This document shows, in pieces, positions 49,601 through 61,537 of a stretch of DNA of 64,000 nt. How positions within the stretch are numbered: the stretch's first letter is position 1; the number at the start of each line of letters is the position of its first letter. Source of the DNA: Gnetum montanum (taxonomy: Eukaryota; Streptophyta; Gnetopsida; Gnetales; Gnetaceae); assembly GCA_015680685.1 (NCBI GenBank), contig MNCI01024006.1:12324-76323 (forward strand), given 5' to 3'. Both the position numbers and the translations under genes were made by a program. Below the pieces are notes generated by a model that was given only the letters and a program-made list of their open reading frames with translations, ran no database searches and was not told where the DNA came from.

Positions 49601-50694
49601 GATGCGATGCTTGTAAGCGTAGAACGTGATCATATGGACAAATGGAAATCTCTTTTCGTTCACATGGATAATTGCTTGGCTTCTGAAGCTTCTCAGCTCG
49701 TAAGTGCACAAATGTCTATACTGCATCAATGATGGAGTTTTTTGTACCAGTTTAACGAGCCAGGACACAGACCCCATTTTGCTGTGGAATTGTGATGTGA
49801 CAACTGTTTTATAACAGTTTCATTATCTGATCTTGTTTGACTATGATTAAATCATCTAAGTTGCCATTCATATAGTTTCTGAAAATACAAGCCATTCCAA
49901 GCCTTCCTATAATATCTGTACTTTGCAATTTATTTCTTCTTGTAATTTTCAACATCTATATGAACATTAACATAATCTAAGATGCCATTCCCATAGTTTA
50001 TTTGAAATAGAAACCACTACAAGCCTTTCTATAGGATCTATGTTTTGTGCAATTTATCTCTTTCTGTAACATTCATCATTCATATAAACATTCCATTTTT
50101 GTGACGCTGATTTGTTCGTGCTTCTTTTTTACAATGCAACATTCAGCACCATATAAAATAGAGAGCTTGATTATTGTCCTATGAAAAATTCCCTTGAACC
50201 TGGAATTTTTAATTAGAAAGCTTCTTCAGAATCGAAATGCAACCTAAATAATGTCCTTCCTAGAATGAACTAGTTGATTGACTCAAAGTTTAATGAAACG
50301 TTTAACCGAGAAATTGTTTCTCACCCATAGTCCGACATTTGAATTTATTTTTGTGACTGCAGGAAGGCAAACTCAAACAAGTGACGGATATGTCGGCTCA
50401 TTGCCAAAGGGGGCTACAAGAGTTTCAAAGGCTCGCATCAAGTCAACAGGAAGAACCAAAAGATTTCGAAGATAACTTAAGGTATGAGGCACTCCTAAAA
50501 GCATAACGTTTAATGGTCTTGATTTTATATTCATCCTTTTTTAGAACTGTTAGTCCAACTGAATCAATTATTGCAGATCCCAGGCATCTTCTGCACAGTT
50601 AATTGAGAGACGGTTTGCTGTGGAGGCAGCGGCAGCGTCAATCTACTCCACGGCTAACTTTGCCTCTTTGTCGGAGCAAATGCACCGTTCTTAA
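46650..50694 (+). CDS. Seven-exon plant gene, unrecognised family
   Basis: Exons: 46650-46787, 46934-47054, 47603-49057, 49159-49221, 49509-49699, 50363-50481, 50577-50694. All six introns are GT-AG and phases join without a stop, giving about 734 codons ending in TAA. The first ATG is used; MAFHKANKG at codon 9 is an alternative start. The N-terminus has DPNKPSAFAKKISSLK and AVLAATEAQ; exon 3 encodes a long polar, Ser/Asp/Lys-rich middle with a conserved-looking LLADLNPGIINRVRNSRQ and IIEAVVGTDALLAYQQSRD near its second half; exons 4-7 encode AAIVASQWLDIN, KGRLAALKRSRKRIRALIKE, a helical region and AVEAAAASIYSTANFASL. There is no signal peptide or membrane span. The basic patches and alpha-helical C-terminus suggest a nuclear or scaffold-type protein, but I do not recognise the family and assign no function. 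Intact frames across all exons support a working gene. Confidence 0.82.
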
Positions 50695-52150
50695 GTCAAG
50701 ATCAGTTGGTATTCCCATGTCACAGTAAGCAGCTATTGTTGCCATCCATCTCGGGGAAAATTTTCTGAATTTATCCGTTTCAGGGGTCATTGATGATGCT
50801 GCTTGCTATAACCGCAAAGCAAATGCCGACACTGGGGCATCGAGAGTTGAATTTGTCGACAACTCGTTTTTGCAATTGACCCTTGTTCATGAATAAACAG
50901 TAGTGTGTCTCAAGTATAAACGATTTTGTTCAACTGCATGCATGACTCTAACCTCTTCATTATCTATTCAGTTAATCTTGCTGCTCTTTGTTCATTTTTC
51001 TTTATCCTCATGATGATTTATAATTTATGATATTTGTTATGGCAGTCATGCCCGTGTTCGTATGTGCTGTTATCTGTTGTAGCTTTCTTTATTTGGTTAC
51101 TATTATAGTATTTAACATGCTTCACCTTTCTGAAGTCTCTGCAGCAGGTTTAAATCCAACTGCTCAATGCAATGGTTGATTACGGGATATAAAAGAAAAC
51201 CCACAGTTTCAGATTAAATTCTGTGCACTACATCTGAATGATTCTGCTTGTTCCCGAAAGCACATTTCCTCTGTTGATAGAAATCCTACAAAATATGTCC
51301 CTGGGCACAACTAGTCCGGCTTCATTCAAGTGTTAGACCGATCTTGGATGAAGAAAGCGGTCTAGCAGAACAAGCCTAGTGGACGATGTAACACTTTCTG
51401 GGGATGCTGGAAACTTACTTAGGAGGCTGCACCTATCATTATGCAGGTTGTTACGTTGTGACTTGCATCTTCCAAATTAGCTTTGGTTCCATTTGACTGT
51501 AAAAACATTGGCTACAACACACCATTTATATAAAACGAATTTAGGGGACAGAAAGGAGGCCGGAATGAAAAGTTCAAAGGTAGGTCCATTTGTATCCTCT
51601 TCAAGTTTTTTCATGCGTATATACAATCATATCCATTAACAGGTTGGTTCAGACTGGGATAAACATACCATAATGATAACCATTTTTCCTGCCTTGTACC
51701 CAGGGTTTAAATTTGAAGCACTCCATACCCATCGCAGGGCATTTTAGCTGTAAGAAAAATTTAAAATTTCGTAGGTCTTTTAAATAAAATGCAATTTTTT
51801 TAAAAATCCATTATCAACCTATTGCACGGATTTGTTCACCCACCTGTTAAACTTTGATCCCTGCTTGTACCCATAATATTAGGGTTTTCTACAGTTTTAC
51901 CACAAGGGGTAACTTTGTAACTTTGGGCTTAAGGCTTTCGGTTGTGGGTTTTACGGTTTCTGGTTCACCTTCACAACACCACCCACCTTGAATTCACCCA
52001 CTTCTATCAAGAGCCAAAGCTTATTCTATTTGCAGTTTTTTCATATTTACTTTAATCATTTGTTTCGAAGTCCTTGGTCCTTTTGGTTGTTTTTAAAATT
52101 GTGATTTGTTAGCCTTTTTCATAAAGCTTATTATTAAGAACTAAAGGCTT
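50695..52150. other. 3' flank of the seven-exon gene
   Basis: Presumed 3' UTR begins after the TAA at 50692-50694. A polyadenylation-type AATAAA occurs in CATGAATAAACAG near 50890. No further coding region was recognised downstream. Confidence 0.45.
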
Positions 52151-54904
52151 GATCTATAACGCCCTTGCCTTCCTGCACCTAGGCTAAGACAAAGTAATGC
52201 CAAGGATCATTAGTTATAACACAATGGAAGCAAGCATAAACAATTCAAGAATCCTGCAATATATGAAAATACATTATATGTATATCTCACAACATCATAT
52301 TGCACAAAAATCATGCTAAACTAAAGGCTGAGTAAGCACATCAAGCTGTATAACATCATGTCTATACATAAATCAAAAGTTTGTATTGATCTCCTATGAG
52401 TAACATGTATACATCATACACTTATGAGTACCACAAGGGTTGCACAAATATTAGTAGTCCATGGAAAATTGTATATCTATATATAGAAATATACATCAAC
52501 TAGATCTCACAATCATCCTTTTCCTTAGCCCTCTTGGTACTCTTTTGCATTTCTAGAACCATCATTTGTAAATAAATAATGTTAATGTAAAACTAAATGG
52601 GAAGGTCTTTACACCTTCCTTGTTGGATAGTTGACAATTACTACATTCGAGGAGAGGAATGAGGTATAGAACAACTTGGACCAAAGGTTAGTCTTGCATG
52701 TGCCCTAGGCACTATAGGCATCACATCATCACACAATACTGACAAAATCTACATTGAGATATACACTTAACTAGCATACATACCATGCAATCCATTAAGG
52801 TAATCCATGCCATTTGGCATCATGTGTCTAACACATAGTCATAGATATTGTCATTGTCATGCATAATCAATTATATTTCCATAGCATTGCATGCCTATCA
52901 CACAACTACATTTGTTTCCATAGTCATTTTCAAATAGTAATATCCACATACTTAAATCAAAATATTACACAGACCAGCATACCAATAAATTAATCACAAA
53001 ACACATTTATCACTAGCATATGGAATGTTAATGTGAATATTCATAATTAATCATTGATGCACTCTTGTGGGGGTCAATATCATTGTTTTCCAAGGTGCTT
53101 CATCATCAATTGATCCACATCCTCATGCTTGCATCATGCACCAATGATAGCTACACATGTCGATGCAAAGACACATACCAATTCAAGCTAGCTTAACCCA
53201 TTACATGTTGTAGTCACAACATACTTGAGTCCAACATATACCATGACCACATATATCGAGTTTAATCATCATACACACCTTATAAAGAAAATAGCAAAAC
53301 ATGGTATAACAAAATTCCTTATTACTAACACATAGAATTAAATAAATATAAGTAAAGAAAAATGATAACTAAGGTAACTTCCAAAAACATAGATACTAAG
53401 GAATAAAATAAATTTCATAAGTAAAAAGTATCTAAGAAGATGATCCCAATGACACGAATTTCACCTAAATCTAACTTCTAGAGACCAAGTTATTCGCATT
53501 CAAAATTTATGAAAAACATAATAAAATAATACATTAAAATATTAATCTTTAATTACCATAAAGGATAACAAAAATGCCTAGAAATAATCAAAATTGATAT
53601 AATACTCAAAATACATAATACCAATGCCATTATGATCATCACATCATTGTAATTGATTTTCACAAGTTCCAAATACTTCAATTCACTCCATACTAAGTCA
53701 TGCATAGTTGATAAAGCATAATCACAAATTCAATAATCCTCAAAATTATACATCCAAAACTTGGTCTATAGCCTATTTGTCAAAAATGCTCACATAACAT
53801 GATTGTATACATTAATTCAACACAAAAATATAGAAGAAAAGAAAAGACAACCTACCAATTAAATTTTCCAAAGTTGAAACTTCCAAAAAAACTTAAAACC
53901 TCTAGAAATCTATCAAGATTTCATTAGCTCTAAATAGCTCTCTTATCCATGTACACATGACCACAATAATCACAAATCCAAGCTCAAAGGAAATCAAAAT
54001 CCATCTTCAAAGCTAGAAATTCATAGAAAAGCTTGAAATAAGAGAGGATTAAAAATTGATTTTCTTATGAACTAAAAAAATCAAATTTATAATGAACACA
54101 AAGGTGGTGTGAAAAGATGAAGGGGATGAATGAACACAAAATATTTTATACTTTAACTAAAAAATATATATACTTTGTGTGACTTACTTTTCTTTTATAT
54201 ATTTTTTATACTTAAACATTTTCAAATTTTTCTTTTGTATTATATCCCTTTAACTAATATCCATGAAGTTTAAAGACTCAGAACAAACACATTGAAAGTC
54301 TAAATCAAAATCCATTTAATCTTACAATATTTATATTAAACATGCTATACACTCACATGCCAAAATCATACTCAAGCATCACTCAACATAGCTATATAGT
54401 TAAAATGTATAAATGCTAAAATCACATATAAAGCATAAACACATACTAGATTGCTGTTCTTGTACCCTAATTCATTATCATTGCCAACCTCATCACCTTC
54501 CTACCATATCTTCGAGGATTAGTGTACATAATCATGTTATTTAAGCAGTTAAAAGACATCATAATCTTATCGTAAAAGCCAAAGGATCATAACATATATA
54601 TATTGACATCATCACCAAATAACTTGTCTCGACAACCTATTAAAACCATAATTAGAATGCAATACCCAGTGTCCTATGAAAGGGATGCAACATGATTGAT
54701 TTATGATGTTTTCATATCTAATCATTTCCTCTCATTTTAGTAGTTTTTTTAGAATTGTGATGTGATAACTTTATTTGACAAGATTATTATTAATAGAAAA
54801 AGATTGATTTATTTACAATTTTTCATATATGTTTTGACTATTTCTTCCCATGTCTTTTTTGTCTACTATTGGATACTTTTTTTGGAAGTATCATGTACCC
54901 TTTT

Positions 54905-54965
54905 TGCTTACTTAGTCAAAGCATATAGCTTGTGATTAGCAAGTCATATGTTCTATTCCAAGGGG
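54905..54965 (+). repeat. tRNA-like relic
   Basis: ACTTAGTCAAAGCATATAGC (box-A-like) is followed by CATATGTTCTATTCC (box-B-like, weak). Confidence 0.3.
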
Positions 54966-55029
54966 TATATTGAGACACATGCCACATAGGGGCATGATAA
55001 AAATATACATTTATGAACTATGACATCAA

Positions 55030-55195
55030 GGAGGGGTGTTGGAGCCCTAAAATAATTGTAATATAGATACACCCCAAGATATATAGTCCAACTAGAACTT
55101 TATAGCTTAACATTACTTGCTAGAATTGAACCCATGACTTGGAGCTTTCAAATTAAGAGTCTTACCATTGGGACATTAAGGAGACAATTAGCTAT
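55030..55195 (-). repeat. SINE-like repeat, copy B
   Basis: Minus strand: CCCAATGGTAAGACTCTTAA (box-A side), CATGGGTTCAATTC (good box B), then a body with GTTCTAGTTGGACTATAT and a terminal CCAACACCCCTCC. The body matches copy A at 780-935 (GTTCTAATTGAACTATAT and a CCCCACC tail). Confidence 0.45.
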
Positions 55196-55884
55196 AGTAT
55201 GTTATTGTCAAATCTTTGACCTACCTTAATGATCAATCATAAATGAGATAAAGGTATCAAGACATAGATGATGCATTATTTTTTTTGATAAGTTTATCAT
55301 ATAATCTTCTAGAAACATATCCAAATCATCAAAGATGTTATTTCGGTATCTTTGTCTACAATGAAAGTTATTTGATGTTGTTTAGTATCTATCTTGTGTG
55401 TTTTGCACCATTTATTAATATTCATAACTAGCACTACTTTAATGATAAGCTCATAGCCAACATTTACTATTCATTTGAAATTGAAACTATATATATATAT
55501 TTAATGATGTCTACTGAGTGTTAAGCTTGTGATATACATTGAATTTTTCTTTGTTTATTATTATTATTTTTTGGGCTCTAACACCCCTAAAATTAAAAAT
55601 ATTTTTAATTACATTAAAATCCCATAGATTTATTAATTTCAACAAGTCATGCATTTTGATTGAACATTTTTATTTTTATTTTGCACTAATTTGTTGTTCA
55701 TAATGCTTTTGTACTACTCAACATTAGCACCATATACAATAGTAGCTTGATTACTATTGTGAATAATTTTCTTACAATAGTAGGCTTGATTGATGTCATG
55801 AAGAATTTTCTTTATAGTTTATTTTATTTTATAAGATAAGGAAACTTGAGGTTATTAGCACAACCATAAGCAAAGGCAAATATT

Positions 55885-55945
55885 AAACCCACAACCTTCC
55901 TTTTGACATATGAGTATCTTGACCATTATGCTCCACCTTCAGCTG
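55885..55945 (-). repeat. tRNA-like relic
   Basis: Minus strand: GAGCATAATGGTCAAGATAC followed by GTTGTGGGTTTAATATTTG, the same layout as the relic at 14-72. Confidence 0.35.
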
Positions 55946-55965
55946 TGTAACATACCAATAACTTG

Positions 55966-56832
55966 TGATGAGTGGGGAGGTACCCCTACACTCAACCATA
56001 CGAATATGAGCATTCATGCACAATCTGGTCGAACTTCACAAATGGACTAGTTGTGGTATTTAGATTGTTACACGTTGATCGCAATTTGCTGTCTTCCCAC
56101 CTGGACTACTATTTGCTTTGTCACATATGGTTTAGTCCAGAGTGAGGTGTATGATGTGGTCCTAACTAGTGCTACTCCTAGAGGCAATGGAAATAACTTT
56201 GATTTAACTAAGAGGGAAAGGGTGAAGAGAGTATAAGCTAGCCTAAGTGTGATGAGCATCCATCCTTTAATCATCCGTACATATCTTGGACCTCGTGTAC
56301 TACCACTGGGATTACCAAGCGCATGTCCTAGGTACGCTATTGGGATACCAAGTAGTCACACTTAAATGATTGTGATTAAGTCGTACTCATTCTGCGTTTA
56401 ATAACAGGGGTAAGAGAGGAAGGTAAAGAGATATTAAGTAAGAAAGCAATAAATAATAGTTAAACTAAGTAAATGCTGCAATGATGAGGTAATCTCAATC
56501 TTTATTGTCAATCATGTGTGTGTCCAAGTACGTCACACTCGAATAAAGGTTTCATACAATTACAATCATCACATTACAGGCATGCACTGGGGGAAGGGTT
56601 GAGATGAACTAAAAATTGACAAAAAGATCCTACTCTAACACTACTTTTCCTACTACTTTCCCATGTGCCCCATTGTGTATTTATAGGCTCACATAGGAAC
56701 CGTGATATCACATATTCAATATTACTAGTGAGGGTGCAATATCACGTACTCGATATCAGGGGTCCAATATTGGGACTCATTAGATATCAGGGGTTCGATA
56801 ACAGGGATTTGATAACAAACCATGATTCATCA
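55966..56832 (-). repeat. 3' LTR of element 4
   Basis: 867 bp, TGATGAGTGG at the left edge and GATTCATCA at the right. TATA-like CTATAAATACAC (sense) lies near 56672-56683, and U3 (56700-56820) contains several ATATC/GATATC motifs. Confidence 0.85.
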
Positions 56833-57016
56833 TACCCCCACAACTAAATAACAACTCGTCCTCGAGTCAAACAATCAAAATGAGAATGAGTTCAATTAAT
56901 TACATGGTGGATAGGTATAGGATTATTGACAAACTAGGAATTACTCATGTCGCAGTGTGGGATTGAATAAAAAAAAATTGGAACACAGACATAGAATTAC
57001 AAAACTTTGTTGGAAC

Positions 57017-57454
57017 TCATGTGGTTCTAGGTGGTGGTGGTTCCTCCATGAATGTCTTTCCTTTGTCCTACGCACCAGGCTTCTGAGATTGATATCATTT
57101 AAGAAGTGCTTGATGTTTCTCCTATTCTATCCGAGGATTATGAGCCATCCATGCTAATGTTCCAATGTTTGATGGAGTTGGCACTTCCCATGGACACGAA
57201 AGTTGTGGGAACACTTGATTGGCCTTGACATGCCATGCCACAAATAGCCATTGTTCCTATTCATAGGCTCGGGCCCTGACCTCTCCACCTTTTGCTTGGC
57301 CAAATTGTGCAGTAACAAGAGTTCCCTAATGGATGCTGAATGATTGTGCCTTCTGCTTCGCATGTTCTACATGAGGTCCTTGGCTTCTGCCTCCCCCTGG
57401 GTGTTTAGTTGCACCTTGAGAAGGTCCTCCTTGTTATCCTCTTTTAGGGGCCAT
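57017..57454 (-). pseudogene. aORF of element 4 with large in-frame internal deletion
   Basis: A 438-bp remnant (146 codons including the stop) from an ATG at 57454, directly preceded in sense by TGTGATTATAG. It keeps the N-terminal MAPKRG...QGGPSQGATKHPGG and the C-terminal FPQLSCPWEVPTPSNIG and EEPPPPRTT, but lacks roughly 600 central codons, including the transposon-protein domain and coiled coil. The two ends remain in one frame. Six internal stops are present, most explicable by C-to-T or G-to-A change. It cannot encode the full protein. Confidence 0.7.
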
Positions 57455-58459
57455 CTATAATCACACAAAGATCAATTGTTAGTAAGGTTATTGAAAGAAG
57501 TTCAATTATTTCATACCTTACTTATTACCTTTAGTAAATGTTGAATTCTTTGCTTAGTGTGATTTTAGAGTTAGAAATTTTTTCATGGAAGTTGCCCTAC
57601 AAGTTTAATGTCGGACATGGTTTGTTTAGGTGACACATCAAAGGACACGTAATGGTTTTGAGGAATGTTTGATAAAATGATGACAAAGGAAAGAATAGAT
57701 TTGACAATGAAGTGCTTGGAAGATATAAAATGATGTGGTGGTGTGCAACAAGTACAAATTACAAAAGTTACATAAGTGGGTCCTCCCCAAAGCAGGTTCC
57801 AACCTATAATGCCCTTGCGTAACCACACCTAAAAATGTCTATAGGTACTATAAGGGTTAAATGTAATCTATACTGATGCAACAAAACACACACATGTTAG
57901 ATACCACCACAATGAGGTATGAATTCTATGCCACACAAGACACAAGTCAAAAATTCTTGAATAACGAGATGGGATGAATCGTAGAAGGGATTACAGAGAT
58001 TGTGACATGAGGTAACTAACCCAGTGCACAATGAATCTTGAGTGTAGGGCATGATTAATGTGTCATTAGCTCGTCACTCCAAAATTAAGACCAAGTCCAT
58101 CCTTCGATTAGTAACATCGCATTGCTTCATTCAATGATGGACAACCATAAGAGCATCATGACAGCAAGACATATGATCAATTTGGTGTTTTATTCAAGGG
58201 AGGAGTGATTTGGAATTTCTTTGCAACACAGTTGTTTTTGTCTGGATGCTTTGGCACACTTTCTCTTCTTTTTTTTTGATGCATAATCTAGAGAAGCTGC
58301 CTACCTTCAGGCATGGGTGCATGTCTTTCTAGTGGGATCCCTTTAAAATAACATTGGATTTCTTTATTGGGTACCTTTAATACTCTTACTCCCATTTTTC
58401 TTTAGATCTACAAGGATCTTAGTATACCCAGGCTGCATGGTAACTCCTACAAATATCAC

Positions 58460-59591
58460 CAAAGAGAATCCACAAGTCCCCTTGATGTCATACCCTAGCC
58501 ATTCCCTCTTGGTCCATCATTCTTTGCTCTAGGTATAATGAGCACAAAATTACTTTAAGTTTTAATGATGTCAAGAATATCATTGTACCCAGAGTAGAAC
58601 CTCTTATTAATAGAATGGTTGGGTGGATGTGATGGGCTTGTTGTCCAAATAATTAGTTACTTGAGACTTGATAGCAAAGAACAACACCTCAACCAATGAG
58701 TCACATGAGTGCTTTATTCATAGATGAGATTACTTATAGAAAGATAAAAAGATAAAACAATAAATTGAAAGATGAAAAACTGGAAAACAAAAAATTGTAA
58801 AATTGAAGAAAATGAAAAACATTTATTAATTCTGTTTGTTAGAATGGGGGATATCCCCCATAACTAAACTTTTGATAATAGCGAGAATTAATAAATGGAA
58901 GGGTTGGATCCATGCATTTTGGAAATATTGGAACCTGGTCATATCCAAACCACTAGGTGTCTTTTGATGTCGTGGTTGGAATGTACCCAAATTGGGGTGC
59001 ACACATTGTATTAAAGTTGACATAGTGGGGTAAGTTAGAAGATGATCTTAATTGATACGAAGTTGATCCACTATGGCACCCTTGGCCATAAGATGGTATG
59101 AAAGGATCGATATGTCTCCGTATGTGGCTATATTCATTGGGCCACATAGTTGTTGGAGTTTTGATTAGTGGCCTTGATAAGGTAACACGAGGCATTGGAT
59201 TCAAAGAGAAGGATGCACCACCATGTTGGACTTGTGTTGAGTGGGAGGATGCAGTGGTCTCAGAATTGTGTAGTCCCTTCCTATGGTCATGTCTAAAGAA
59301 AGGATGCTTCTAGTGTTGTGGAGGACCTCCACTGCTATTGATAGTAGTAGCGCAAGTGAAGTTCGTGGGTTGGTGCTATGGTGCAAAACCTTTTGGAACA
59401 ACTAGTGGCGATGTAGAAGGAGGTGAAGGATGAGAATATTGAGGGTGAGGAGAAGTGTAAGGCACATGAGGTCGTGATCTTGTTGGAAAGGATGCAGGTT
59501 GATAGTACTTAGGAGAATAATAACAATGTGGTAAGATAGAAGATGTTGACCTGGTTGGGGAAATAGGATGCTGAACCTGATAAGTGCTTGG
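58460..59591 (-). pseudogene. Partial decayed gag of element 4
   Basis: Contains the Pro/Tyr-rich tail YYSPKYYQPASFPTRSRPHV (59376-59591 region) and the C-terminal block with FGYIPTTTS and QTPSGLDMTR-type sequence (58826-59204), both matching element 3 at 31301-32100. The N-terminal gag core is not in this segment because element 5 is inserted at 59592. Confidence 0.7.
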
Positions 59592-60412
59592 CGATGAGTG
59601 ATGAGGTACCCTTATGTTCAAACATATGAATACAAGTGTTTCACGCACGATTCGGTTGAATTCCAAGGACTAAGTGCCTATGCACCTCCGTGGAACAATA
59701 ATGGGTTGATTAATTGTTGTCTTCCCAAACTTACTTGTATGTCACGGTTGTATGGTTAAGTAAGCTTGAGGCATATGATTTTTATGGCTTTTATGTGTTT
59801 TATATCTTGTGCTAGTAAGGAGGGGGAGAGAGATAACTAAGTAACTTATCTAATTTAACTATTCATTAACTAAGTTCTAATTACTCCTAACACCAGTACC
59901 CGTTCCCACTTGCCATACACATCATGAACTGGTGCAACGCTGCTGGGATTACCAAAATCTAATCGTTACTGGGTTACCAAGTGCTCCACACTTGCTCGAA
60001 GCGATCATATTGAGTGTATTTAACTAAGAGAGTTCTAAGGTAAAAGAAATCATTAATTAACTAGGAAAGCATTAAATAATAATTAACACTAATTAATCTA
60101 TTCTATTTGTTGCAAGGTTTATAATAAAGTTTGTCTTTATTACCGTACACAAAGTGTGCTCAGGTACACAATGCTCAAATAAAGATCTGTTCACTCTATG
60201 ACTCCTACTGCAGGCATGCAAAAATAATTCTAACTTTGGAGGGAAAAAATGGTAAGAGTTTGGCTAAGGGACTAACTTCTAACTGTGGAAATCAAGGGAA
60301 TTGCCTCTTATTTATAGGCAAGGAGATGGGATGCAATATTAGGTATTCGATATCGCATGGTCGATTTGATATCGTGGATGCGATATCACGTACGTGATAT
60401 CACGGTTCATCA
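59592..60412 (-). repeat. 3' LTR of element 5, inserted in gag of element 4
   Basis: 821 bp. The left edge reads CGATGAG, i.e. the family TGATGAG with a first-base change; the right edge ends GGTTCATCA. U3 (60330-60412) has five GATATC or ATATC-type palindromes. It is followed to the right by the PPT-side interior of its own element, which shows that it is a 3' LTR and not a solo LTR. Confidence 0.78.
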
Positions 60413-60943
60413 TACCCGCATGACTAAATGAAAACTCGTCCTTGAGTTTCTTACAAAATATTGGGAAGGTATGGGATTATTGACTGCATGACCATTAATA
60501 GTGGAGCAGGGAGATAGACTCAATGTTCCTAGTGAACGGATCAACAATACAATACATGACAAAATTAGTGTTCATGACCACAAAAGTGAACATTGTACAT
60601 GAATGACATTCGGCCTCGTTTGGTAACTAGGAGAGAAGGAGAGGGAGAAAAAAGAAGACGTGTTGCCACCGGTGCTAAGATTGCACCTTTCGTTGTTTAT
60701 CCATAGCCACTCCACCAATCTTGCTACTTTCGTAAATGTTCCAGTCTTGGTCCATCCTAAGTGTTTCCTCCAAGCCTAGTCCATTGTTGCATGATTTCCA
60801 GCACACACAACATAGTCACAAATGAGCGAGGGAAGATAAATCACAATGCAATTGATACCTTGCCTCGATGTAAAGGGCATTAGCTGAGTTGTGATTCTGG
60901 TAGATACTGATTTTGGAGTTTGAACACTAGTGACTACCTATCA
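60413..60943 (-). mobile_element. Remnant interior of element 5
   Basis: Begins with CATGACTAAATGAAAACTCG, matching the region next to the 3' LTR in elements 1 and 2, and continues with diverged sequence of the aORF 3' side. Near 60880 TAGCTGAGTTGTGATT resembles the interval upstream of the aORF in element 2. The next element begins at about 60944, so the rest is missing or displaced. Confidence 0.5.
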
Positions 60944-61510
60944 TGAAATCTTGAGCTATCACAGCCCTATGCTCAAGTGCAGGTGTATGTGAGCTATAAT
61001 TGATCCAAACTTGGTGTGTGGAAAGACATCTAGTACTGCCAGGCGAAGCTAGGTGTGATGCATGTGAGGGGGTTGCAACTGGATTCATCCAAATGTAGCG
61101 CATGCACACCTCTTGTTAATAGAGGAAGCCAGGTGCAATGCATGTGAGGGGACTACTGCTAGGTTCGCCCAAGTGTAGCACATGCACATCTGCTATTGCC
61201 AGTTGGAGCGAAGTAGATGGAAGATCAAATCGGCAAGTGATGTGTTTGTGGTGCCAGTCATAGGAGTGTATTGGCAAGGCTAGGTATGCCCATGCCTATA
61301 AATACAAGAGGCTTTGCTCACATTGGGGCAACCTCTTGGACATGTTGTAATGTATTCCTTTGTGAGTAAGGTTGGGAGTTTTCTTGTAAGCATGTTTCCT
61401 TTGAGCTTGAGCATCGTTGTGCATTGGTTGCGAGTAGCTAGCTAGGTGTTGGGGCACTTAGCACTATCACCTAGTGAGAAAAATTATCCGTTGTAATTTA
61501 CCTAGTGACA
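60944..61510 (+). repeat. 5' LTR of the gypsy element at the right end
   Basis: About 567 bp, TGAAATCTTGAG...CCTAGTGACA; the start is set by homology with the copy at 63730. It contains two tandem units of about 80 bp (61043-61125 and 61126-61205), each with GATGCATGTGAGGGG and a GCATGCACA segment. Confidence 0.65.
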
Positions 61511-61537
61511 GTTAGTATTGGAGCAAGGCTATTCGTG

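Larger units (their letters stand above)
52151..55960. other. AT-rich intergenic stretch
   Basis: A-rich on the plus strand, with no open frame worth annotating. The interval 52151-54680 is compositionally uniform and begins CTATAACGCCCTTGCC, which resembles the start of some plant LTRs, but I could not find a matching end or duplication. The remainder contains tRNA-like relics (54905-54965, 55030-55195, 55885-55945). Confidence 0.5.
55966..59591 (-). mobile_element. LTR element 4, gag + internally deleted aORF (5' part not in view)
   Basis: Minus-strand copy of the same subfamily as element 3. The 3' LTR is 55966-56832 (867 bp, the same length as in element 3), followed in reverse order by an aORF remnant (57017-57454), a spacer homologous to that of element 3 (57455-58460) and the 3' part of gag (58460-59591). 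At 59592 it is interrupted by the 3' LTR of element 5; the rest lies to the right, outside the recognised part. The left flanking pentamer is ACTTG (55961-55965). Confidence 0.8.

Noticed and set aside
52151-54680. Possible solo LTR starting TATAACGCCC
   Set aside because: No complementary end, no TG...CA termini and no target duplication could be found, so it is left as unassigned AT-rich DNA.
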